64,000 nucleotides of DNA from assembly GCA_030753015.1 (NCBI GenBank), contig JASMDC010000010.1:1-64000 (forward strand), given 5' to 3'. The translations under genes were made by a program, and so were the position numbers. Under the pieces are notes generated by a model. The model was not told the DNA's origin. It was given only the letters and a program-made list of their open reading frames with translations, and ran no database searches. Positions 53,575 to 61,700 of the stretch are shown here, in pieces (the stretch's first letter is position 1; every line of letters begins with the position of its first letter). This DNA is from Candidatus Undinarchaeales archaeon (GTDB lineage: Archaea > SpSt-1190 > JASMDC01).

Positions 53575-54489
53575 CTAGAAGATTATATGGAAGATGTACT
53601 CCGTGGCCTCGACCTCGACGATGGCGGCCGTGAAGAGAATCACGAAAGCGCAGAGATAGGCGGGGGCGAGGCGGGCCGCGACGTCACGGGGACCCTCTGT
53701 AGCGTCCTTATCGACCAGCAGCCAGAATAGTGTACGCCACAAGGTCACGAACACGGCGGCAATCAGGAATATACCGGGGAGCTCGAGCACGCCGTGTGGT
53801 ACGAGCAGGGGGATGGTCATGGGGAAAGGAAGGTCCTCGTCCCCAGCAACGACAGAACCGACGACATATCCGTTGACCACCATCGACATCAGGGGCATGA
53901 AGCAGGCGGCAGCGGCCATCAGGGCGACAGCGACATAAGCGAGCCACCCACGCTCTGACATGGGACGAAGCCAATGAAAGAAACGGGCGACAAGGTAGAG
54001 CATCAGGCCCGGGAGCGTGAACGAGAAGGAGGACATCCCGAAGTTGTTGAGGAACAGGAAGATGTACGAGAGCGTGAACCCGCCATCCTCGGTCTCCTCG
54101 ATGACCTTGTCGGCCAGGGGCGAGGCCTCCAGCAATGAGCGGATGATTTCGAAGTCGATGGGCCAAATGACTCCCACAAGGGCCATCGCGATGAACAGGC
54201 TCGCAAGCGCGGTCCAGGTCCTTCGCAACCGTCGCACCGACCCGAGCATCCTTGCAGGGCCCGTACCGAGTGCTGCGGCCAGCCCCATGAACAGGGCACC
54301 AGCTGAAAGGACCGCGGCCCCGAGGCCGTGGGCGACCTTTATCATTAGCAGGGATGTATCATCGGGACCGATGCGGCCGTCCCACACACGGGCGCCGATG
54401 GAATGGTGGACGAGAAGGAGCGTGACCACTGCAACGATGGTCCTTATCTGCCTGTCCGTGGTCTCGTCCCCGCTGGTCGGCATTCCCAC
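53575..54489 (-). CDS. SpoIIM/DUF95-family membrane protein
   Basis: A 304-residue membrane protein with about six to seven helices. The VPHGVLELPGIFLIAA motif near residue 235 is the SpoIIM signature (PHGxxELP). The N-terminal helices 1-3 are less conserved. In archaea and bacteria SpoIIM-like proteins are often linked to membrane remodelling, but function outside sporulation is unknown. It lies 66 bases upstream of the EF-Tu-like gene on the same strand, so co-transcription is possible. Confidence 0.82.
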   Translation of the reverse strand: MGMPTSGDETTDRQIRTIVAVVTLLLVHHSIGARVWDGRIGPDDTSLLMIKVAHGLGAAVLSAGALFMGLAAALGTGPARMLGSVRRLRRTWTALASLFIAMALVGVIWPIDFEIIRSLLEASPLADKVIEETEDGGFTLSYIFLFLNNFGMSSFSFTLPGLMLYLVARFFHWLRPMSERGWLAYVAVALMAAAACFMPLMSMVVNGYVVGSVVAGDEDLPFPMTIPLLVPHGVLELPGIFLIAAVFVTLWRTLFWLLVDKDATEGPRDVAARLAPAYLCAFVILFTAAIVEVEATEYIFHIIF

Positions 54490-54564
54490 ACCAACGGAGG
54501 GGAAGCAAACGGTTTAATCTGCTTTGGTCCGGCGCCCCAAAAAGTTATCACTTCCCCGTGATAA

Positions 54565-54573
54565 AATATATAA
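54565..54573 (+). promoter_or_regulatory. TATA box of the 203-residue gene
   Basis: AAATATATA, about 31 bases before the ATG at 54604. Confidence 0.55.
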
Positions 54574-54603
54574 CGGGCAGATGGCTGATCTCATTCACTC
54601 GCC

Positions 54604-55215
54604 ATGGAGCTCGGGGATACGACGTTCGGCATCGGCCTCCATCATGACGAGTGCTACGTGGGCGCCGGGGCCGTGTACTCGGAAGCGTACCAGTTCTACC
54701 AGGCCACACCGGTAAAAGACGGCGTACTCCTCTACCCTCACCATGATCCTAACCTCGAGGAGGCCTACGTTCACGGTCCTTACAAGTCCGAGTTCAACAC
54801 CGGAAAGGTCGAATCGGAACGACAGCTCGCGAGCGTCTTTCCCAGCGCGTCGTACCGCAACGATATCCTCTCACGCTACTCTGACCTCGTCATCACCGGT
54901 GGCGACGCCCGTCACTGCATGGCGAACATGCTAGAAGAGCTCATCGAGAACAGCGACCGTGAAAGGGACATCTACCTCGTGTCCGATGCGATCTACGACT
55001 CCTGCAAGACAATGGACCGGCAGCTCGAGAAGCAGAACGCAGCGGAGCGACTGTTCAACAACGGCTCCCACTACGGTGCTTTCGAGCAGCTGAAGGTGCG
55101 CACACCCATCGACGTGTACGAGATCGACGGAACGGTCACCCATATCGACGGTGAGCGGGGCAGGCCGACGGTCCGCGTGCACGTGACAAGCATCGAGGAC
55201 GTCATCGACAGATAA
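54604..55215 (+). CDS. Divergent isochorismatase-like cysteine hydrolase
   Basis: A 203-residue protein. LVITGGDARHCMANMLEEL near residue 98 followed by IYLVSDAIYDSC resembles the Cys loop and following strand of isochorismatase-fold hydrolases, in which a Cys sits after a helix start. The normal N-terminal DMQ motif is replaced by GIGLHHDECY. The assignment is tentative and rests on one region; a family of unknown function is possible. It is monocistronic and soluble. Confidence 0.5.
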   Translation: MELGDTTFGIGLHHDECYVGAGAVYSEAYQFYQATPVKDGVLLYPHHDPNLEEAYVHGPYKSEFNTGKVESERQLASVFPSASYRNDILSRYSDLVITGGDARHCMANMLEELIENSDRERDIYLVSDAIYDSCKTMDRQLEKQNAAERLFNNGSHYGAFEQLKVRTPIDVYEIDGTVTHIDGERGRPTVRVHVTSIEDVIDR

Positions 55216-55244
55216 TGTCCGGACGGACCGGCGCGGAGCCGTAG

Positions 55245-55252
55245 CTTATTTA
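55245..55252 (+). promoter_or_regulatory. TATA box of the N-formylglutamate amidohydrolase
   Basis: CTTATTTA, 41 bases before the ATG at 55293; a GCGAGAGAGAG sequence precedes that ATG. Confidence 0.5.
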
Positions 55253-55292
55253 AGCCCAATCGCACTTCCTGCACTCACCTGGCGAGAGAGAG

Positions 55293-56099
55293 ATGGTGCG
55301 AGATCTCAAGGAGGACCGTGAGCGGTTACTACGATTCGGACAGGGGGACAGCCCCGTCATCCTAACTGTACCGCACGGCGGCACGACACCCATCCCCGGC
55401 ATCGATGGACGGCGTGGGGACCCGAATATCCCTGGGGACTGGGAATACTTCACCGACATGGATGTGAACACGTTCCAGCTCGGGGAGCTGGTGAGGGCGC
55501 GGATGGCCAAGCATGAGGTGATCCCCTTCACGGTCATCACCATGGCGAGCAGGCGGGACCTGGACATCAACAGGAGCTGGGACCACAATCTCCGCGGATA
55601 CGAGGCCGCGGGCGTGCCGGAGGATGGGATACGACGAGCTAAACGCGTGTTCGACGGTTTCCATGACACGATAGCAGAGTACATCGGAGATATCCGGGAG
55701 CGGTTCGGGCCGAACCTCGTGGAGAACGCGTTCCTCATCGACCTTCACGGGACACATCTTGCCAGCGACGCCCAGATCGAGCTGGGAACCCTGCATGGCG
55801 TATCGGCCAAGCTCGAGCTCGTCTACCCTGTAGCGTACACCGTGCCCACGCTCTGGGATGCCTTCGCCAAAGCGGGCTTCAGGCTCTCCGGGGAGCCTGT
55901 CCCCGAGGGAGAGGACCTTGAGGGTTGCTTCGTGTCAGCACACCACGGGCGGAAGAATCCGGGCGGTCTCAATGCCGTGCTCGTCGAGGTTGACATAAGC
56001 CTCCGTCAGGAGGAGGAGCTCCCACGGACGGCAGCTCGCATCGGTGACGTCCTGGCAGGTTCCGTCCGCGCAGCGATATTGCGTGCGGACGACGTGTAA
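55293..56099 (+). CDS. N-formylglutamate amidohydrolase-family enzyme
   Basis: A 268-residue zinc amidohydrolase of the FGase family. VILTVPHGGTTPIPG is the N-terminal metal motif, INRSWDHN follows near residue 90, and LIDLHGTHL near 148 is a conserved metal/substrate motif. The C-terminal HHGRKNPGGLNAVLVEVDISLRQ fits. Known members remove formyl from N-formylglutamate in histidine degradation. No histidine-catabolism genes are nearby, so the substrate is uncertain. Confidence 0.83.
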   Translation: MVRDLKEDRERLLRFGQGDSPVILTVPHGGTTPIPGIDGRRGDPNIPGDWEYFTDMDVNTFQLGELVRARMAKHEVIPFTVITMASRRDLDINRSWDHNLRGYEAAGVPEDGIRRAKRVFDGFHDTIAEYIGDIRERFGPNLVENAFLIDLHGTHLASDAQIELGTLHGVSAKLELVYPVAYTVPTLWDAFAKAGFRLSGEPVPEGEDLEGCFVSAHHGRKNPGGLNAVLVEVDISLRQEEELPRTAARIGDVLAGSVRAAILRADDV

Positions 56100-56153
56100 A
56101 AGAAGGGTGACCGGGAGCGAAGGACACCCCCGACCTTTCCGGTGACGAGGTCG

Positions 56154-57509
56154 TTACTTCTCCTCGTCCTTCTTATCTTCTTCTTCCTTCTCAGGTTCCT
56201 CTTCCTTTTCCTTCTTCTCGGGCACCTTCTTGGCCGACTTCTCCTCTTCCTCTTCTTCTTCCTTCTCAGGCTCCTTGCCCGCAGGAGCATTGGTGATGAG
56301 GGCCAGGAGGGCCGCCACCACGCACAGACCGGCAGCGATGAGGAAGGCCTGGTCGTACACCTGAAGGGTGTCTTTTACATAGCCTCCGAGCATGGGGCCG
56401 AAGATGCCGGCCACACCGTAGGACGTGAACACCCAGCCGTAGTTGATGCCGATGTTCTTGGTGCCGAAGAAATCGGCGGTAGCGGACGGGAAGAGGGCGA
56501 AGTTGCCCCCGAAGTTGAAGCCCACGAGGCAGGCCACGCCCATGATGGCATAGTAACCGGTCACCTGGGTGAGGCCGAACATGGCCCCTGCCTGGAGCAG
56601 GAACATGATCATCATGGCCTTTGCGCGACCGATCTTGTCGGAGGCAGCGCCCCACACGATGCGGCCAAGTCCATTGAAGATGGAGAGCATCCCCACGATG
56701 GTGATTGCCTTGCCACCGGCATCGGCGATGTTCCCTGCGGTGAGGATATCCTGAGAGAAGCCTTTGATGTGGCCGATGGTCATGAGGCCGGCGGTGGCCC
56801 CTATGATGAACATGAACCAGAGCAGCCAGAACTGCTTGGTGCCCAGCATCTCTCCCCACTCGTAGTTGTACGAGGAGGGGCCGCCCGCCTTGGCAGCAGG
56901 CGGCTCCCATCCCTCGGGCTTGTAGCCCTCGGGCGGGTTCTGGAGCATCTGTGCGGCCAGTGTGACCACCACAAGGAAGGTGATACCAAAGTAGAGGAAC
57001 ACGTTGTACAGGCCCGGCTCGGGTGCAGTCGCGATCACGGGGATGAGCTTGGAAAAGATGTACGCGCCAGCACCGAAGCCCGCGACGGCAAGACCCGAGA
57101 TGAGCCCCCGCTTGTCGGGGAACCACTTCACGAGGGCGGCGATTGGGCACACGTAGGCGAGGCCGATACCAGCGCCACCGATGATACCATAGGTGAGCAC
57201 GATCCAACCGGTCGTCGGGGGTACGCCCTGACTGGCGAGGATGTAACCGATACCGTACAGGATACCACCTACCGTGGCGACCTTGCGTGGTCCGGCCTTG
57301 TCCTGCCAGCGGCCTGCGAGCACCATGACCACCGCGAAGGTGGCAAGGCCCACGGAGAAGGGCAGCGATGCATCCTGGTGGCTCCATCCGAAACCCGTTG
57401 TGAGCAGGCTCTTGATGGGGCTCCAGGCGTAGATCACGCCCAGGCATAGCTGGATCGCGATAGCGGCTATGACTATGTTCCATCGGTTCGTAGTAGTCTC
57501 TCTTGACAT
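56154..57509 (-). CDS. OFA-family MFS transporter with Lys/Glu-rich tail
   Basis: A 451-residue 12-helix MFS protein of the oxalate/formate antiporter family. Hallmarks are IQLCLGVIYAWSPIKSLLTTGFGW (helix 1), GRWQDKAGPRKVA (MFS loop), KWFPDKRGLISGLAVAGFGAGA and FNFGGNFALFPSATADFFG. The C-terminal 45 or so residues are almost entirely Lys and Glu and are absent from the paralog downstream. Its substrate could be oxalate, formate or another monocarboxylate. Start at 57509 with a TATA box at 57543-57551. Confidence 0.9.
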   Translation of the reverse strand: MSRETTTNRWNIVIAAIAIQLCLGVIYAWSPIKSLLTTGFGWSHQDASLPFSVGLATFAVVMVLAGRWQDKAGPRKVATVGGILYGIGYILASQGVPPTTGWIVLTYGIIGGAGIGLAYVCPIAALVKWFPDKRGLISGLAVAGFGAGAYIFSKLIPVIATAPEPGLYNVFLYFGITFLVVVTLAAQMLQNPPEGYKPEGWEPPAAKAGGPSSYNYEWGEMLGTKQFWLLWFMFIIGATAGLMTIGHIKGFSQDILTAGNIADAGGKAITIVGMLSIFNGLGRIVWGAASDKIGRAKAMMIMFLLQAGAMFGLTQVTGYYAIMGVACLVGFNFGGNFALFPSATADFFGTKNIGINYGWVFTSYGVAGIFGPMLGGYVKDTLQVYDQAFLIAAGLCVVAALLALITNAPAGKEPEKEEEEEEEKSAKKVPEKKEKEEEPEKEEEDKKDEEK

Positions 57510-57542
57510 GGGATCAGCTACAGCACGAAACCGCCCTGTCAC

Positions 57543-57551
57543 CTTTAAAAA
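57543..57551 (-). promoter_or_regulatory. TATA box of the first OFA gene
   Basis: TTTTTAAAG on the minus strand, 34 bases upstream of the ATG at 57509. Nothing else is evident in the 57552-57626 gap. Confidence 0.5.
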
Positions 57552-57626
57552 TGTTGATTTGGGGGGCGATGAATCTTTGGAGAATGCCTAATCCATATTA
57601 CTTGGAATTCGAAGTGCTAACCTATT

Positions 57627-58895
57627 CTAATCCGGACCTTCCGATGTTACCTCGCTGACATGGCTCGGAACGGCCTGCGCCAGGACGGATCCCATCACGC
57701 ACAGTCCGCCGGCCGCCAAGAACGCCCTGTCGTAGACGAGCAAGGTGTCTTTGACCCAGCCGCCGAGCATAGGGCCCGCGACCCCCGCCATCCCGTAGGC
57801 GGTGATCACCCAGCCGTAGTTCACGCCTAGGTTCTTGGTCCCGAATAGGTCTGCTGTGGCGGAGGGGAAGAGAGCGAAGTTACCTCCGAAGTTGAAGCCC
57901 ACCAGGCAGGCGGCCGCAAGGACGGTATAGTAGGACGAGGTCAGGGTGAGGGCGACCATGGCCCCTGCCTGGAGCAGGAACATGAGGCCCATGGCAGAGG
58001 GCCTTCCGAGCCTGTCGGAAGCGGCGCCCCACACGATTCGGCCAAGGGCATTGAACACGGAGAGCATCCCCACGATGGTGAGGGCCTTGCCCGCTGCGTC
58101 CGTGACACCCTGTGCCTCCAGGACCTCCTGGGAGAAGCCCTTGATGTGGCCGATCGTCATGAGGCCTGCAGTGGCCCCGATGAAGAACATCGCCCAGAGC
58201 AGCCAGAACAGCCGTGTGCGGAGCATCTGGCGCCAGGGGACGTCCGGAGCGGCGTGTGCCGCGGCCTCGCGCGGCGTCGGCACCCATCCCTCGGGACGGT
58301 AGCCCTCGGGGGGATTGCGGAGGAACTGGGCGCCCAAGGTCACGACCACCAGAAAGATCGCACCGAACCAGAGGAACACTGTGTATAGCCCCGGGTCCGG
58401 CGATGTCGCGAGCATGGGGATGAGCTTGGAGAAGATGAACGCGCCAGCACCGAATCCCGCGACGGCAAGACCCGAGATGAGCCCCCGCTTGTCCGGGAAC
58501 CATTTCACCAGGGCGGCGATCGGGCAAACATAAGCGAGCCCGATACCTGCACCGCCGATGATACCGTAGGTGGTCACGAGCCAGGCGAGAGTGGGGGGAT
58601 GACCCAGGCTGGCGAGGAGGTAGCCGAGGCCGTAGAGGATACCGCCCGCAGTGGCCACGCGCCGTGGTCCGACCTTGTCCTGCCACCTGCCGGCGTACAC
58701 CATGACCGCTGCATTGACCGCGAGGGCGACCGAGAATGGCAGGGATGCCGCGGTATGGCCCCAGCCGAATCCCGTGGTGAGCATGCTCTTGATAGGGCTC
58801 CAGGCATAGACGACACCGAGACAGAGCTGTATGGCGATGGCGGCGATCACTATGGTCCAGCGTTCGGGGATGTGACTGTGCGGCTTCGGGGCCAC
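57627..58895 (-). CDS. OFA-family MFS transporter, tandem paralog
   Basis: A 422-residue 12-helix protein closely related to its neighbour across the whole membrane domain (IQLCLGVVYAWSPIKSMLTTGFGWG; KWFPDKRGLISGLAVAGFGAGAF), so the two arose by tandem duplication. It lacks the charged C-terminal tail, ending in HVSEVTSEGPD. The start is a GTG at 58895 with a TATA-like box at about 58919-58926. Each copy has its own promoter, suggesting separate control. Confidence 0.9.
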   Translation of the reverse strand: MAPKPHSHIPERWTIVIAAIAIQLCLGVVYAWSPIKSMLTTGFGWGHTAASLPFSVALAVNAAVMVYAGRWQDKVGPRRVATAGGILYGLGYLLASLGHPPTLAWLVTTYGIIGGAGIGLAYVCPIAALVKWFPDKRGLISGLAVAGFGAGAFIFSKLIPMLATSPDPGLYTVFLWFGAIFLVVVTLGAQFLRNPPEGYRPEGWVPTPREAAAHAAPDVPWRQMLRTRLFWLLWAMFFIGATAGLMTIGHIKGFSQEVLEAQGVTDAAGKALTIVGMLSVFNALGRIVWGAASDRLGRPSAMGLMFLLQAGAMVALTLTSSYYTVLAAACLVGFNFGGNFALFPSATADLFGTKNLGVNYGWVITAYGMAGVAGPMLGGWVKDTLLVYDRAFLAAGGLCVMGSVLAQAVPSHVSEVTSEGPD

Positions 58896-58988
58896 GGAAG
58901 CTTGCCTGGGTAGCCCTCCTTATGAACCTTCCCCGGGGGTCAATGGGTGAAGCTTGAAAAAGCAAGAAGTACTCCGGAGTCAGTGCAC

Positions 58989-59552
58989 ATGGACCTACAG
59001 CTCACTCAAGAGCAACGACGTCTGCTGATACTCATCCATACATACACGGCTCCACGGGACGATGGTTCCCAGGTATGGCTCAAGGACCTGCCGCTGCGTG
59101 CGCTGATGTACGACGGTATCGTCAAGAAGGTGTTCGACTGGGACTACTCGCCCACATCTGTGTTCGTCCATGGGATTAGGCGTTTCATCAATATCAGCCA
59201 GGAGGGGGAGCACGACCTCATCGAGCTGCGGGAGGCGGGCCTGGTCGACAAGCTCCGCATAACCGCCACAGAGCACGTCCCTTCGAAAGCTTACCGTTCC
59301 AGTGTCGAGGGGGCCGCCGTCGTGGCCGACTTCCCCGAAGAGGACCGGAAGACCATCATAGACCTCATCTCGTGCCTGCGTTGCGAGAGCGCCCGGGAGG
59401 TGCGGGTGACGTCCAGTGAAGCGTTCTACTTCTGCAAGGACTGCGAGAGCACGGAGCACATCGGTCTGTTCAATATCGAGGACGTAGCGTACGTCGCACG
59501 GCCCTATTTACCTCGAGTGCTGGGTGTGGGATCGACGGGGGGTGAGAGCTGA
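58989..59552 (+). CDS. Unrecognised HTH-like protein with C4 zinc ribbon
   Basis: A 187-residue protein starting at MDLQLTQEQRR; a longer GTG start at 58947 is possible. The N-terminal 90 residues could form a winged helix (LRALMYDGIVKKVFDW, FVHGIRRFINISQEGEHDLIELREAG). A C4 zinc ribbon follows: Cys129-x2-Cys132 and Cys149-x2-Cys152. I do not recognise the family. It precedes a coiled-coil membrane protein by only 2 bases with a GGTGAG site in its own end, so the two are translationally coupled and likely work together. Confidence 0.7.
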   Translation: MDLQLTQEQRRLLILIHTYTAPRDDGSQVWLKDLPLRALMYDGIVKKVFDWDYSPTSVFVHGIRRFINISQEGEHDLIELREAGLVDKLRITATEHVPSKAYRSSVEGAAVVADFPEEDRKTIIDLISCLRCESAREVRVTSSEAFYFCKDCESTEHIGLFNIEDVAYVARPYLPRVLGVGSTGGES

Positions 59553-59554
59553 GC

Positions 59555-61345
59555 ATGGAGATCATCGATGAGCTCGAAGAGCTCGTGTTCCTCGAGAACC
59601 CACGTATCCTGGTGACCGAGTGGATCCCGTGCGGGAGGAACCAGATCCTATCGCTCACGGACGGGCTCGAAGCTGTGAAGGAGGTCAATGATTCCCTCTA
59701 CACGACGACGATGGACGTCCCCAACAGGCTCCACACACTGGTGACGGGGCCTGTCCTCACCAAGCTCCAGATGCAGGACCACGATCCTGCGAGCTACATA
59801 CGCTTCCATGCCAAGGTGTTCTACCCCGAGACCGTGCACCAGGTGGAGGAGTTCGGAGTGCACGTGGACTGGACCGGGCGCATCATCTACGGTCTGATCC
59901 TGGAGCAGGTCGAGAAGCGCAAGAAGCGACAATCACTGGACCACATGTCTCGGGTCGTGGCCGACATCGTGCTCGACACGTCAACGATGATCGAGACCAT
60001 GCTCTCGGTGTTCCAGCGGGACGTCCTTGATACGGTGTTCTTCGAGAACCCCAACGAACGGAACAAGTTCGTGACAATCATCGCGGAGCGGATGACGCCC
60101 AAACGCAAGTCCCCCGCGGACTACCTGACCGAACGGCGCCTCAAGGGCGAGATCAACCAGGTCATCGAGAACGTGCACAAGGCAGAATCCCTGAGCGATG
60201 GCGAAGCCGTCTTCCTGGGGACCAAGGGCATAATCCTGGTGTCCCCGGAACCGACGAGGTACGAGGAGGTGCTCTCGCTGTTCAACGGCCTCCAGGCCCT
60301 CGACATATTCCAGCGTAACATCCACGCACGGGTGGGTGCGCTCTGGGACGAGATGCGCGAGACGCGTCGTCTCACGGAGGATGTCTCCGAGCTCGACATC
60401 CAGCGTGTGTCGGAGGCACAGCACTCGCTCTCCCAGATGACCGACCAGCTCCTGGCCATCGGGGAATGTCTGCGGTACATGGAGGACGCGTTGGAGGCGC
60501 TCAGTAGCGAGTGGAGGGAGCTGCGGGAGCGACGGGCCGCAGAGATAGTCCACCCGGGCGTCTCGCGTCTGCTTAGCCTGCTCGACATCGGCAATACGCT
60601 CGATCTCACCGGACACCGGACACGTGGTATCGGCCGCACCCTCGTGGGTCTCCAGAAGGAGGTGAGCGGCGTGAAGGAGCTGGCCTCAACCATCGGCGAG
60701 CGTCAGATGCGCCACCTTAACGAGAACCTCCAGGAGAACATCGTCCAGATGGAGACTATGAGCCGCTCGTCCCAGCGCACCAGCGTGGCCATCAACATGC
60801 TCCAGCTCATCCTCGCGGGCTCACTGGCCTTCGACATACTCAAGACGCTCTCGGGCGATTACGAGAACACGGTGTTCAGCTCCGTCGCCAGTGAGAACCC
60901 GGTGGCATGGCTCGGGCTCACGGTGCTGGTGTGGGTCGGTCTGGCATCCATCTTCTTCAACATCATCCGACCCATCGAGAAACGACGGGAGAAAGGGCTG
61001 CATGCTCGCGTGAAGCTCAACGCACCATATGACAATGATGCGCTCAAGTCGTTCCTCAGCACCCGGGAGATGCTCGTTCAGGAGTCGACATGGGACCTCC
61101 ATCACCACGTGTTCAGACGATCGTGGAGCGAGCGGGGCGAGGGTTGGCGGAACAACGAGGTGACCATCCAGATCGATTACGACGAGCTCACAGGGCTCTT
61201 CCGGGACCTCGTCGTGAGCATACCCGCGCCCCAGTACATCGATGAGAACGACGCGATCCAGATAGCACTGCTGGACCTGGTCACTGCCGATGTGCTGGAG
61301 CACAGGACGCTGGACGCCTTCCGGGAATTATCGGGTCACGAATGA
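59555..61345 (+). CDS. Unrecognised membrane-anchored coiled-coil protein
   Basis: A 596-residue protein not matched to any family I know. The first 200 residues are mixed alpha/beta. Residues about 250-405 are a long charged heptad-rich helical segment (RVSEAQHSLSQMTDQLLAIG and neighbours), probably a coiled coil. Two membrane helices lie near 410-432 and 449-472, followed by a basic stretch (IEKRREKGLHARVKL) and a soluble C-terminal domain of about 110 residues. Topology is probably cytoplasmic coiled coil, hairpin anchor, cytoplasmic tail. It is coupled to the upstream zinc-ribbon protein. Confidence 0.75.
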   Translation: MEIIDELEELVFLENPRILVTEWIPCGRNQILSLTDGLEAVKEVNDSLYTTTMDVPNRLHTLVTGPVLTKLQMQDHDPASYIRFHAKVFYPETVHQVEEFGVHVDWTGRIIYGLILEQVEKRKKRQSLDHMSRVVADIVLDTSTMIETMLSVFQRDVLDTVFFENPNERNKFVTIIAERMTPKRKSPADYLTERRLKGEINQVIENVHKAESLSDGEAVFLGTKGIILVSPEPTRYEEVLSLFNGLQALDIFQRNIHARVGALWDEMRETRRLTEDVSELDIQRVSEAQHSLSQMTDQLLAIGECLRYMEDALEALSSEWRELRERRAAEIVHPGVSRLLSLLDIGNTLDLTGHRTRGIGRTLVGLQKEVSGVKELASTIGERQMRHLNENLQENIVQMETMSRSSQRTSVAINMLQLILAGSLAFDILKTLSGDYENTVFSSVASENPVAWLGLTVLVWVGLASIFFNIIRPIEKRREKGLHARVKLNAPYDNDALKSFLSTREMLVQESTWDLHHHVFRRSWSERGEGWRNNEVTIQIDYDELTGLFRDLVVSIPAPQYIDENDAIQIALLDLVTADVLEHRTLDAFRELSGHE

Positions 61346-61659
61346 TCGTGAGCTCGACCGGCGGTCCTTTTCTCCGGACGCAGCGTGCTTGCCGCTTCCT
61401 CTGCGGTCATCTCGTGGCGCCAGACGGCGGCGAGCAGTTCTTGGACGCTAATGTCCGCGGTCTTCGACTGATGCGCCCCTTCGCGCTTTCGGGGCGTTCG
61501 CTCCTGTGACCTTCTCTTCTCCGGGTCCTTGCTGAGGTAAACGGCCGACCACCGTGAGCCCTTTCGATGAAGCCTTCCCTGTTCTATCAGCGTGGTGAGG
61601 GTGGTGCTGGCGCGGAGGCAGGAGAGGATGGGTCCCCTGGTTATGCGCTCGGGTCTTAT
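61336..61659 (-). pseudogene. Decayed copy of the orphan HTH regulator gene
   Basis: This region is homologous to the gene at 24911-25489, including about 30 bases upstream (GATATAGTAAGCAGTTA against GATATAGTATGCAGTTA). The start codon is ATA instead of ATG. About 100 residues containing both HTH regions are deleted in frame, joining the N-terminal SCLRASTTLT to LIEQGRLHRKGS. The C-terminal LLAAVWRHEMTAEEAASTL still matches the intact copy. A longer upstream frame to 61704 is not coding. Confidence 0.7.
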
Positions 61660-61700
61660 TATGATATAGTAAGCAGTTAAAATAATAATACGCCATAGCG

